Source: Bos javanicus
Lineage: Eukaryota; Chordata; Mammalia; Artiodactyla; Bovidae
Reading direction: 5' to 3'
DNA: 64,000 bases
Assembly: GCF_032452875.1 (NCBI RefSeq)
Contig: NC_083868.1
Span: 34,638,537-34,702,536, forward strand
The notes beneath the pieces were generated by a model that was given only the letters and a program-made list of their open reading frames with translations, was not told the origin of the DNA and did no database searches. Every line of letters begins with the position of its first letter. Position 1 is the first letter of the stretch. A program made the position numbers and the translations under genes. Shown piece by piece: positions 23,129 to 34,068 of this stretch.

Positions 23129-24118
23129 AGAAGTTAGGAAATTTTAAAACCAAGTTTCAGAGTAGCATGTTTCTGATATTTTCTGGTATTTCAGTTTTTA
23201 TCCAAATGCATGGTCATTTTCAAGCAGGCATCAGAGTTGGAGCAAAAAATTTGAGCTGGAATTTAAGAGATATCTGCAGTTCCAAAATATTTTTTCCCTT
23301 CTTGAGTATTTAATTTAGATAAGAATTTGCAATACAACCAAAGTATATTTTGCTCAAAATGTGTTCATCTTTGTCATATAGAAGAAGAGAGAAACATTAA
23401 GAATGCCACTTTTGTTAATGTCTTTTATTTTTTTAATTTATTGTTTTAATATAAATTTATTTATTTTAATTGGAGGCTAATTATTTTACAATATTGTATT
23501 GGTTTTGCCATACATCAACATAAATCCACCATGGGTGTACACATGTTCCCCATCCTGAACCCCCCTCCCACCTCCCTTCCCAAACCATTCCTCTGGGTTA
23601 TCCCAGTGCACCAGCCCCAAGCATCCTGTATCCTGCATCAAACCTGGACTGGTGATTCATTTCAAATATGATATTATACATGTTTCAATGCCATTCTCCC
23701 AAATCATCCCACCCTCACCCTCTCCCACAGAGTCCAAAAGACTGTTCTATATATCTGTGTCTCTTTTGCTGTCTTACATACAGGGTTATCGTTACCATCT
23801 TTCTAAATTCCATATATATGCGTTAGTATACTGTATTGGTGTTTTTCTTTCTGGCTTACTTCACTTTGTATAATAGGCTCCAGTTTCATTCACCTCATTA
23901 GAACTGATTCAAATGTATTCTTTTTAATGGCTGAGTAATATTCCATTGTGTATATGTACCACAGCTTTCTTATCCATTCATCTGCTGATGGACATCTAGG
24001 TTGCTTCCATGTCATGGCTATTAAAAACAGCACTGCGATGAACATTGGGATACATGTGTCTCTTTCAATTCCGGTTTCCTTGGTGTGTATGGCCAGCAGT
24101 AGGATTGCTGGGTTGTAT

Positions 24119-24262
24119 GGGTTGGATGCCATCACCAACTCAATGGATGTGAGTTTGAGTGAACTCCGGGAGATGGTGATAGACAGGGAGGTCTGGCGTG
24201 CTGTGATTCATGGGGTCGCAAAGAGTCAGACACGACTGAGCGACTGAACTGAACTGAACTGA
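24119..24262 (+). mobile_element. BovB 3' tail nested in L1 ORF2
   Basis: About 140 bases of the BovB 3' end, ending in CTGAACTGAACTGAACTGA, interrupt the L1 text 'gctgggttgtatgg / cagttctatttcc'. The repeated flank is only about 4 bases ('atgg'). A shadow frame crosses it (23948-24247). Confidence 0.9.
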
Positions 24263-24663
24263 TGGCAGTTCTATTTCCAGTTTTTTAAGGAATCTCCACA
24301 CTGTTCTCCATACTGGCTGTATTAGTTTGCATTCCCACCAACAGTGTAAGAGGGTTCCCTTTTCTCCACACCCTCTCCAGCATTTATTATTTGTAGATTT
24401 TGGATAGCAGCCATTCAGACTGGCGTGAAATGGTATGTCATTGTGGTTTTAATTTGCATTTTTCTGATAATGAGTGATGTTGAGCATCTTTTCATGTGTT
24501 TGTTAGCCATCTGTATGTCTTCATTGAAGAAATGTCTGTTTAGTTCTTTGGCCCACTTTTTGATTGGGTCATTTATTTTTCTGGAATTGAGCTGCAGATG
24601 TTGTTTCTATATTTTTGAGATGAATTCTTTGTCAGTTGCTATTAATTTCTCCCATTCTGAAGA

Positions 24664-24928
24664 CTTTTTTTTTTTTTTTTTTTGTATATGCACACACATT
24701 TTCTTTCTCTTTTTTTATTTTTTTAAATTTTATTTTATTTTTAAACTTTACTATATTGTAAAGTTTTGCCAAATATCGAAATGAATCCGCCACAGGTATA
24801 CCTGTGTTCCCCATCCTGAACCCTCCTCCCTCCTCCCTCCCCATACCCTCCCTCTGGGTCGTCCCAGTGCACCAGCCCCAAGCATCCAGTATCGTGCATC
24901 GAACCTGGACTGGCGACTCGTCTCAGAT
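24664..24928 (-). mobile_element. Second L1 3' end nested in the L1
   Basis: A 5'-truncated L1 3' UTR in the same orientation as its host, with a long T-run (complement of poly-A) at 24666-24683 and the C-rich G4 complement near 24824-24850. It interrupts the ORF2 text 'cccattctgaagac / atctttttaccttac'. The inserted 3' UTR is recognisable from the 'gccaaatatcgaaatgaatccgcc' block. No clear TSD was found. Confidence 0.88.
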
Positions 24929-27900
24929 ATCTTTTTACCTTACTTATAGTTTCCTTTGTTGTGCAGAAGCTTTTAATTTTATTAGGTCCTGTTTTTTTTT
25001 GCTTTTGTTTCCAATATTCTGGGAGGTGGGTCATAGAGGATCCTCCTGTGATTTATGTCAGAGAGTGTTTTGCCTATATTCTCCTCTAGGAGTTTTATAG
25101 TTTCTGGTCATACGTTTAGATCTTTAATCCATTTTGAGTTTATTTTTGTGTATGATGTTAGAAAGTGTTTTAATTTCATTCTTTTACAAGTGGTTGACCA
25201 GTTATCCCAGCACTACTTGTTAAAGAGATTGTCTTCTCTCCCTTGTATATTCTTGCCTCCCTTGTCAAAGGTAAGGTGTCCATAGGTGTGTGGATTTATC
25301 TCTGGGCTTTCTATTTTGTCCCATTGATCTATATTTCTGTCTTTGTGCCAGTACCATACTGTCTTGATGACTGGCTTTGTAGGAGAACCTGAAGTCAGGT
25401 AGGTTGATTCTTTCAGTTCCATTGCTCTTTCTCAAGATTGCTTTGGCTATTTGAGGTTTTTTGTATTTCTATACAAATTGTGAAATTATTTGTTGTAGCT
25501 CTGTGAAGAATACTGTTGGTAGCTTGATAGGGATTGCATTGAATCTATAAATTGCTTTGGGTAGTATACTCATTTTCACTATATTGATTCTTCTGATCCA
25601 TGAACACGGTATATTTCTCTGTCTATTAGTGTCTTCTTTGATTTCTTTCACCAGTGTTTTATAGTTTCCTATATATAGGTCTTTTGTTACTTTAGGTAGA
25701 TATATTCCTAAGTATTTTATTCTTTTTGTTGCAATGGTGAATGGAATGTTTCCTTAATTTCTCTTTATATTTTATCATTATTAGTGTATAGGAATGCAAG
25801 AGATTTTTGTGTGTTGATTTTATATCCTGCAACTTTACTATATTCATTGATTAGCTCTAGTAATTTTCTGGTGGAGTCTTTAGGGTTTTCTATGTAGAGG
25901 ATCATGTCATCTGCAAACAGTGATAGTTTTACTTCTTCTTTTCCAATTTGGATTCCTTTTATTTCTTTTTCTGCTCTGATTGCTGTGGCCAAAACTTCCA
26001 AAACTATGCTGAATAGTAGTGGTGAAAGTGGGCACCCTTTTCTTATTCCTGACTTTAGAGGAAATGCTTTCAATTTTTCACCATTGAGGATAACGTTTGC
26101 TGTGGGTTTGTCATATATAGCTTTTATTATGTTGAGGTATGTTCCTTCTATTCCTGTTTTCTGGAGAATTTTTATCATAAGTGGATGTTGAATTTTGTCA
26201 AAGGCTCTCTCTGCATCTATTGAAATAATCATATGGCTTTTATTTTTCAATATGGTAATGTGGTGTATTACATTGATTGATTTGCGGATATTGAAGAATC
26301 CTTGCATCCCTGGGATAAAGCCCACTTGGTCATGATGTATGATCTTTTTAATGTGCTGCTGGATTCTGATTGCTAGAATTTTGTTAAGGATTTTTGCATC
26401 TATGTTCATCAGTGATATTGGCCTGTAGTTTTCTTTTTTTGTGGCATCTTTGTCAGGTTTTGGTATTAGGGTGATGGTGGCCTCATAGAATGAGTTTGGA
26501 AGTTTATCTTCCTCTGCAATTTGCTGGAAGGGTTTGAGTAGGATAGGTGTTAGCTCGTCTCTAAATTTTTGGTAGAATTCAGCTGTGAAGCCATCTGGAC
26601 CTGGGCTTTTGTTTGCTGAAATATTTCTGATGATAGTTTCAATTTCCATGCTTGTTATGGGTTTGTTAAGATTTTCTATGTCTTCTTGGTTCAGTTTTGG
26701 AAAGTTGTACTTTTCTAAGACTTAGTCCATTTCTTCCAAGTTGTCCATTTTATTGGCATATAATTGCTGATAGTAGTCTCTTATGATCCTTTGTATTTCT
26801 GTGTTGTCTGTTGTGATCTCTCCATTTTCATTTCTAATTTTATTGATTTGATTTTTCTCCCTTTATGAGTCTGGCTAATGGTTTGTCAGTTTTATTTATC
26901 CTCTCAAAGAACCAGCTTTTGGCTTTGTTGATTTTTGCTATGGTCTTTTTTGTTTCTTTTGCATTTATTTCTGCCCTAATTTTTAAGATTTCTTTCCTTC
27001 TACTAACCCTGGGGTTCTTCATTTCTTCCTTTTCTAGTTGCTTTAGGTGTAAAGTTAGGTTATTTATTTGACTTTTTTCTTGTTTCTTGAGGTATGCCTG
27101 TATTACTATGAACCTTCTCCTTAGTACTGCTTTTACAGTGTCCCACAGGTTTTGGGTTGTTTTGTTTTCATTTTCATTCATTTCCATGCATATTTTGATT
27201 TCTTTTTTAATTTCTTCTGTGATTTGTTGGTTATTCAGCAGTGTGTTGCTCAGCCTCCATATGCTGGAATTTTTAATAGTTTTTCTCCTGTAACTGAGAT
27301 CTAATCTTACTGCATTGTAGTCAGAAAAGATGCTTGGAATGATTTCAATTTTTTTGAATTTAACAAGGCTAGATTTATGGCCCAGGATGTGATCTATCTT
27401 GGAGAAAGTTCCATGTGCACTTGAGAAAAAGGTGAAATTCATTATTTTGGGGTGAAATCTCCTATAGATATCAATTAGGTCTAACTGGTCTATTGTATCG
27501 TTTAAAGTTTGTGATTCCTTGTTAATTTTCTGTTTAGTTGATCTATCCATAGGTGTGAGTGGGGTATTAAAGTCTCCCACTATTATTGTGTTATTGTAAA
27601 TTTCCCCTTTCATACTTGTTAGCATTTGTCTTATGTATCGTGGTGTTCTTATGTTGGGTGCATATATATTTATAATTGTTATATCTTCTTCTTGGATTGA
27701 TCCTTTGATCATTATGTAGTGTCCTTCTTTGTCTCTTTTCACAGCCTTTGTTTTAATGTCTATTTTATCTGATATGAGTATTGCTACTTCTGCTTTCTTT
27801 TGGTCTCTATTTGCATGGAATATCTTTTTCCAGCCCTTCACTTTCAGTCTGTATGTGTCCTTTGTTTTGAGGTGGGTCTCTTGTAGACAACAAATATAGG

Positions 27901-28053
27901 GCTCTTGTTTTTGTATCCATTGCGCCAATTTTGTCTTTTGGTTGGGGCATTCAACCCATTTACGTTTAAGGTAATTATTGATAAGTATGATCCCGTTGCC
28001 ATTTATTTTATTGTTTTGGGCTTGAGTTTATATGCCCTTTGTGTGTTTCCTGT

Positions 28054-28983
28054 CTAGAGAAGATCCTTTAGCATTTCTTGGAGAGCTGGTTTGGTGGTGC
28101 TGGATTCTCTCAGCTTTTGCTTGTCTGTAAAGCTTTTGATTTCTCCTTCATATGTGAATGAGATCCGTGCTGGGTACAGTAATCTGGGCTGTAGGTTATT
28201 TTCTTTCATCACTTTAAGTATGTCCTGCTATTCCTTTCTGGTCTGAAGAGTTTCTATTGAGAGATCAGCTGTTATCCTTATGAGAATCACCTTGTGCATT
28301 ATTTGTTGTTTTTCCCTTGCTGCTTTTAATATTTGTTCTTTTTGTTTGATCTTTGTTAATGTGATTAATATGTGTCTTGGGGTGTTTCACCTTGGGTTTA
28401 TCCTATTTGGTACTCTCTGAGTTTCTTGGACTTGGGTGATTATTTCCTTCCCCATTTTAGGGAGGTTTTCAACTATTATCTCCTCAAGAATTTTCTCATA
28501 GTCTTTCTTTTTGTCTTCTTCTTCTGGGTCTCCTATGATTCGAATGTTGGGACATTTAACATTGTTCCCAGAGGTCTCTGAGATTGTCCTCATTTCTTTT
28601 AATTCATTTTTCTTTTTTCCTCTCTTATTCATTTATCTCTACCATACTATCTTCTACCTCACTAATCCTATCTTCTGCTTCCATTATTCTTTCTACTATT
28701 TGTTCCCTCCAGAGTGTTTTTTATATTATTTATTGCATTATTCATTATATATTGACTGTTTTTATTTCTTCTAGGTCTTTGTTAAACCTTTCTTGCATCT
28801 TCTTAATCCTTGTCTCCAGGCTATTTATCTGTGATTCCATTTTGTTTTCAAGATTTTGGATCATTTCACTATCATTATTCAGAATTCTTTATCAGGTAGA
28901 TTCCCTATCTCTTCCTCTTTTGTTTGGTTTGATGGGCATTTATCCTGTTCCTTTACCTGCTGGGTATTCCTCTGTCTCCTCAT
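28054..28983 (-). pseudogene. L1 ORF1 (RNA-binding protein), broken
   Basis: ORF1p is the trimeric RNA-binding protein of the L1 particle. The minus-strand start at 28983 reads MRRQRNTQQVKE. A Leu/Lys/Glu-rich coiled-coil-like part follows, interrupted by stops (one after the KKMQERFNKDLEEIK block). The segment 28387-28632 includes the conserved NVKCPNIRIIGDPEEE block that leads into the RNA-binding core. The relic ends with MLKDLL and a stop at 28054, 51 bases before the ORF2 start. The span equals about 310 codons, a normal ORF1 length. Plus-strand frames here (28584-29171, 28856-29110) are shadows. Confidence 0.88.
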
Positions 28984-29523
28984 CTTGTTTATATTGCTGT
29001 GTTTGGGGTGGCCTTTCTATAATCTGGCAGTATGTGGAGTTCTCTTTATTGTGGAGTTTCCTCGCTGTGGGTGGGGTTGTACAGGTGGCTTGTCAAGGTT
29101 TCCTGGTTAGGGAAGCTTGTGTCGGTGTTCTGGTGGGTGGAGCTGGATTTCTTCACTCTGGAGTGCAATGAAGTGTCCAGTAATGAGTTATGAGATGTCA
29201 ATGAGTTTGGAGTGACTTTGGGCAGCCTGTATATTGAAGCTCAGGGCTATGTTCCTGTGTTGCTAGAGAATTTGCATGGTATGTCTTGCTCTGGAACTAG
29301 TTGTCCCTTAGGTGTTGCTTGGTTTCAGTGTAGGTATGGAGGCGTTTGATGAGCTCCTGTTGATTAATGTTCCCTGGAGTCAGGAGTTCTCTGGTTGTTC
29401 TCAGGATTTGGACTTAAGCCTCCTGCTTCTGGTTTTCAGTCTTATTTTTACAGTAGCCTCAAGACTTATCCATCTATACAGCACCATTGATAAAACATCT
29501 AGGTTAAAGAAGAAAAGATTCTC

Positions 29524-29955
29524 CACAGTGAGGGACACCCAGAGAGGTTCACAGAGGTACATGGAGACGAGAAGAGGGAGGACGGAGATAGAGGTGACTA
29601 GAATGAGATGAGGTGGAATCAAAAGAGGAGACAGCAAGCTAGCCAGTAATCACTTCCTTATGTGTGCTCCACAGTCTGGAGTGCTCAGAGATGTTCACAG
29701 AGTTATACAGAGAAGAGAAGAGGGAGGAAGGAGACAGAGGTCGCCAGGAGGATAAAGGGGCGAATCAAACGGAGAGAGACAGATCCAGCCAGTAATCAGT
29801 TCCCTAAGTGTTCGCCACCATCCGGAACACACAAAGAGATTCAGAGTTGGGTAGAGAAGAGAAGGGGGAGGGAGGAGATAGAGGCGACCTGGTGGAGAAA
29901 AAGAAGAGTTCAAAGAGGGAGAGAGCGGTCAAGCCAGTAACCTTGCTCCCAAGTA
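29524..29955 (-). repeat. Three tandem ~146-bp units in L1 5' UTR
   Basis: Units start at 29524 (CACAGTGAGG), 29670 (CACAGTCTGG) and 29816 (CACCATCCGG), exactly 146 bases apart; the last is slightly shorter. Each has a 'gagaagagaag/gagacgagaag' purine block, a 'gatagaggtgac / acagaggtcgcc / atagaggcgacc' block and 'agccagtaat' or 'agccagtaac' near the end. Similarity is visibly about 70-80%. Confidence 0.9.
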
Positions 29956-30089
29956 AAAATATGTACTTAAGATTGGGCTCTTAAAGGTACAAAATTGATA
30001 ACAAAGACCAAAATCAAAGATTAAAAATCTAGAGTAGAGGTTGGATTTTCAAAAATTCAATATTAAAGAAAAAAAAGTCAAAAAAATAT

Positions 30090-30090
<1 letters not shown>

Positions 30091-30145
<55 letters not shown>

Positions 30146-30197
30146 GTTTGCTTTGAAAAATAGGGTCTCTCTCTCTCTCTCTCTTTTTTTTTTTTTT
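30091..30197. repeat. Composite microsatellite (GT)n(AT)n...(TC)n(T)n
   Basis: GT units at 30091-30108 pass into AT units to 30142. After 23 bases come TC units (30166-30183) and a T-run to about 30197. All lie inside the L1 5' UTR. Confidence 0.92.
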
Positions 30198-30388
30198 GCA
30201 AAGTAATAGTAGGTTATAAAAATGAAAATTAAAGGAGTAATAGAGGACTTAAAAATTTTTTTAAAAATTAAAGAATGATAGTAAAAATAGTAAAAATATA
30301 TGTAGGATTTTCTGTGGTATTTTTGTGGGCAGTGTGGGGTCAGTTCATTTTCAGATAGTTCCTTGATCCGGCTTATATTTCTCAAGAT

Positions 30389-32264
30389 CTATGGAGGCCT
30401 TACAAATAGCTGTGAAAAGAAGAAAAGCAAAAAGCAAAGGAGAAAAGGAAAGATATAAGCATCTGAATGCAGAGTTGCAAAGAATAGCAAAGAGAGATAA
30501 GAAAGCCTTCTTCAGCAATCAATGCAAAGAAATAGAGGAAAACAACAGAATGAGAAAGACTAGAGATCTCTTCACGAAAATTAAAGATACCAAGGGAATA
30601 TTTCATACAAAGATGGGCTCGATAAAGGACAGAAATGGTATGGACCTAATAAAAGCAGAAGATATTAAGAAGAAGTGGCAAGAATACACAGAAGAACTGT
30701 ACAAAAAAGATCTTCAAGACCCAGATAATCACGATGGTGTGATCACTCACCTAGAGCCAGACACCCTGGAATGTGAAGTCAAGTGGGCCTTAGAAAGCAT
30801 CATTATGAACAAAGCCAGTGGAGGTGATGGAATTCCAGTTGATCTATTTCAAACCCTGAAAGATGATGCTGTGAAAGTGCCGCACTCAATATGCCAGCAA
30901 ATTTGGAAAACTTAGCAGTGGCCACAGGACTGGAAAAGCACAGTTTTCATTCCAATCCCCAAAAAAGGCAATGCCAAAGAATGTTCAAACTACAACACAA
31001 TTGCACTCATCTCACATGCTAGTAAAGTAATGCTCAAAATTCTCCAAGCCAGGCTTCAGCAATACGTGAACTTCCAGAAGTTCAAGATGGCTTTAGAAAA
31101 GGCAGAGGAACCAGAGATCAAATTACCAACATTGATGGATCTTGGAGCAAGCAAGAGAGTTCCAGAAAAACATCTACTTCTGCTTTATTGACTATGTCAA
31201 AGCCTTTGACTGTGTGGATCACAATCAACTGTGGAAAATTCTGAAAGAGATGGGAATACCAGACCACCTGACCTGCCTCTTGAGAAACCTATATGCAGGT
31301 CAGGAAGCAACCTTTAGAAATGGACATGGAACAACAGACTGGTTCCAAATAGGAAAAGGAGTACATCAAGGTTGTATATTGTCACCCTGCTTATTTAACT
31401 TATAAGCAGAGTATATCATGAGAAACTCTGGGCTGGAAGAAGCACAAGCTGGAATCAAGATTGCCAAGAGAAATATCAATAACGTCAGATATGCAGATGA
31501 CACCATCCTTATGGCAGAAAGTGAAGAGGAACTAAAAAAGCCTCTTGATTAAAGTGAAAGAAGGGAATGAAAAAGTTGGCTTAAAGCTCGACATTCAGAG
31601 AACTAAGATCATGGCATCCGGTCCCATCACTTCATGGGAAACTGATGGGGAAACAGTGGAAACAGTGTCAGACTTTATTTTTGGGGGGCTCCAAAATCAC
31701 TGCAGATGGTGACTGCAGCCATGAAATTAAAAGACACTCCTTGGAAGGAAAGTTATGACCAACCTAGATAGCATACTGAAAAGCAGAGACATTACTTTGC
31801 CAACAAAGGTCCATCTAGTCAAGGCTATGGTTTTTCCAGTGGTCGTGTATGGATGTGAGAGTTGGACTGTGAAGAAAGCTGAGCGCTGAAGAATTGATGA
31901 TTTTGAACTGTGGTGTTGGAGAAGACTCTTGAGAGTCCCTTGGACTGCAAGGAGATCCAACCAGTCCATTCTAAAGGAGATCAGTCCTGGGTGTTCATTG
32001 GAAGGACTGATGCTTAAGCTGAACTCCAATACTTTGGCCACCTCATGTGAAGAGTTGACTCATTGGAAAAGGCTCTGATGCTGGGAGGGATTGGGGGAAG
32101 GAGGAGAAGGGCACGACAGAAGATTAGATGGCTGGATGGCATCACCAATGTGATCGACATGAATTGGGTGAACTCCAGGAGTTGATGATGGACAGGGAGG
32201 CCTGGCATGCTACAATTTATGGGGTCGCAAAGAGTCGGACATGACTGAGCGACTGAACTGAACC
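30389..32264 (+). mobile_element. BovB nested in the L1 5' UTR
   Basis: A 5'-truncated sense BovB starts at about 'ggaggccttacaaatagctg' and ends in the tail 'gactgagcgactgaactgaac', where the L1 5' UTR resumes ('ggccccttcctatgtag'). The flank duplication is unclear, perhaps only AGGCC. It is well preserved and younger than the L1. Confidence 0.95.
30391..32241 (+). pseudogene. BovB linker and reverse transcriptase relic
   Basis: The frame 30391-30915 (174 codons) covers the region after the endonuclease: KDRNGMDLIKAEDIKKKWQE and the HSICQQIWKT block. The frame 31142-31405 (87 codons) carries FIDYVKAFDCVDH and GVHQGCILSP (Gln kept, Arg to His just before it). A premature stop follows FNL. 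A YADD-coding stretch is still visible near 31488-31500 (RYADDTI). A one-base change near 31540 shifts the frame again. It encodes no complete enzyme. Confidence 0.9.
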
Positions 32265-33783
32265 AAAAGGCCCCTTCCTATGTAGTTGGTACTAACAGGG
32301 TTTTAATCTATTGCACCTGTCACTTCCAAGGAGGTTCCCTCTGTTTTAGCTTCTTCTGTTTGTTGATCTCTTCAGTGTCTAATTTCTGCTCCGATGCAAG
32401 GGGGCTGTGTTGGACACTTTTTTGGATCACTTGTTTAGTTGTGCTGTGGCGAGGGAGGGACGCTGCAAACAATTAACACTGGAATGTGCTCGCAGTGTCT
32501 CAGTCACACTGGGTTTGCCCCTGCTCACAGCGTGTGTGCTTTACCTGTCTACACTGCTTAGGCTCTATGTTGTTGGGAACTCTCTGAGGCTGACTCTGGG
32601 TTGTATGTACGTCCCAGGACCAAGCCACTCAGGTTCAGGTACTCAGGTAGTCCTCAGAGGCACAGACTCTGTTGGGCCTGTGTTTTGTACCCTTCCCAGG
32701 TCTGAGCAGCTCAGGTGACCAGGTGTTTGGCGAGCGAGGTCACTGCAACTTATCGCCTCCCCTGTCCCTGCCTCTCGGTTTTCTGGGTGTACAACCAGCG
32801 CACCTTCTCAGGTGGATGTTGACCATCCAGAATCCCAAGAAGTCTTGGTTAGCAAAGAAGCCTGCTTGCAGTTTGGTAGACAAGGCCTCTCTGGAGCCAT
32901 GATTGCCCGCTTCCGGCTCTGGCTGCCCTCGGCTGCCTGTCACCAGAAGGGGATGGGATGGCCTGCAGCTGGGTAGCTCTGCTCAGTCCTTTGTTCTGTG
33001 AGCAGGCCTGACAGTGTCTTAGGTTAGGGCTTTTCGCGTGATAGCTATCCCACAGTCTGGTTTTCTATCACAAGTTAGTTCCCTCAGATTGCTCTCTGGG
33101 CATTCAGACCGCGTCCCTACTCTAAGTAATGCAGCCCATGCCTCCCTGCCCAGCCCCCAATTGCTAGTGGCGGATGCAGGCGTCTGTGCTTCTCCTCCGC
33201 TGGGAAAGTTACCATTGGGCACACAATCTGTGGGTTTTAATTATTTATTTATTTTTCCCCCCGCTTATGTTTCCCTCTGCGGTTCCAAGGCTCACCACAG
33301 ACTCGCCAGTGAGAGTTTCCTGGTGTTTGGAAACCTCTCTTTTTTAAGACTCCCTTCCCAGGATGGAGCTCCATCCCTACCTCTTTTGTCTCTCTTTTTA
33401 TCTTTTATATTTTTTACTACCTCCTTTTGAAGACAATGGGCTGCTTTTCTGGGTGCCTGATGTCCTCTGCTGGCATTCAGAAGTTGTTGTGTGGAATTTA
33501 CTCAGTGCCCAAATGTTCTTTTGATGTATTTGTGGGGGAGAAAGTAGTCTTCCTGTCCTAATCCTCCACCATCTTAGGACCCCCCTCCATTAATGTCTTT
33601 TAATAGTTGTCTGTAAGTAGCTTCCTTCATAAAAAGGAACCTGAAGTGAAAATCATATAGATTTGCCTACTGTATTTTATGACTTCTTTGCTACCAAACT
33701 AAAGTTCCATTTCCAGGAACTTTGAAGTAGAAGGTTACTACTGTGTAGAAAGTTACTGCAACAGAGTTGCATTTGTTAATAAT

Positions 33784-34068
33784 AATTAACACAATGCTAA
33801 GTCACTTCAGTCGTGTCCGACTCTGTGCGACTCCATAGATGGCAGCCCACCAGGCTCCCCCATCCCTGGGATTCTCCAGGCAAGAACACTGGAGTGGGCT
33901 GCCATTTCCTTCTCCAATGCATGAAAGTGAAAAGTGAAAGTGAAGTCTCTCAGTCGTGTCCGACTCTTAGCGATCCCATGGATTGCAGCCTACCAGGCTC
34001 CTCCGTCCATGGGATTTTCCAAGCAAGAGTACTGGAGTGGGGTGCCATTGCCTTCTCCGAATTAACAC
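33784..34068 (-). mobile_element. BOV-A2 dimeric SINE with 9-bp TSD
   Basis: Antisense BOV-A2 (33793-34059) with both monomers and the linker. The TSD 'aattaacac' is at 33784-33792 and 34060-34068, extending two more bases with one mismatch. The GCT tail is nearly lost ('atgctaagtc'). Confidence 0.95.

Larger units (their letters stand above)
23803..28002 (-). pseudogene. L1 ORF2 (endonuclease/reverse transcriptase), broken
   Basis: ORF2p nicks target DNA and reverse-transcribes L1 RNA. The start is at 28002 (ATG, then the SYLSIITLNVNGLN block with the endonuclease Asn). A one-base frameshift near 27927 precedes the 362-codon frame 26840-27928. That frame has QETH (E17), GDFN (D119) and KIDH (D179), but SDY at 202-204 where the family has SDH, so the catalytic His is Tyr. 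The 294-codon frame 25765-26649 carries reverse transcriptase motifs: SIDAERAFD (D145), GIRKGCPLSP and FADD (245-248). Further pieces lie at 25469-25651, 25213-25422 and 23890-24138. The stop is at 23803. Two younger insertions interrupt it. Excluding these, the length is ~1,260 codons, as expected for L1 ORF2. Confidence 0.93.
28984..33589 (-). promoter_or_regulatory. L1 5' UTR / internal promoter region
   Basis: The 5' UTR of the antisense L1 spans about 2.7 kb once the nested BovB (30389-32264) is removed. The distal part (32400-33560) is more GC- and CpG-rich than the surrounding DNA, as expected for an L1 internal promoter. Nearer ORF1 it contains three 146-bp tandem units and a composite microsatellite. 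Plus-strand frames within it (32407-32718, 32672-32902, 33038-33430) show no domains. I infer promoter function from position only. Confidence 0.75.
23415..33602 (-). mobile_element. Full-length ruminant L1, antisense, 13-bp TSD
   Basis: A structurally complete L1 lies on the minus strand (23428-33589). Its 5' end is at 33589, where the minus strand begins with GGGGGGTCCTAAGATGGTGG. It then has a long 5' UTR, ORF1, ORF2, the 3' UTR and an A-rich tail. A perfect direct repeat 'ttaatgtctttta' is at 23415-23427 and 33590-33602. Read in element orientation the site is AT-TAAAAGA, consistent with L1 endonuclease cleavage at TT|AAAA. After subtracting nested insertions (24119-24262, 24664-24928, 30389-32264) the element is about 7.9 kb. 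Frameshifts, stops and an altered endonuclease residue show it is dead. Confidence 0.95.

Noticed and set aside
28584..29171. 195-codon plus-strand ORF rich in Leu, Ile, Ser and Phe, resembling a membrane protein
   Set aside because: It is antisense to L1 ORF1 and the 5' UTR; the hydrophobic look comes from reading A/G-rich coiled-coil codons backwards.
29524..29955. CRISPR-like repeat array
   Set aside because: Units are 146 bp, contiguous and without spacers, within an L1 5' UTR in a mammalian genome.
32407..33430. Several 76-130 codon ORFs in a GC-richer region that could suggest exons
   Set aside because: The region lies inside the 5' UTR of the full-length antisense L1 and no domain or codon pattern supports a gene.
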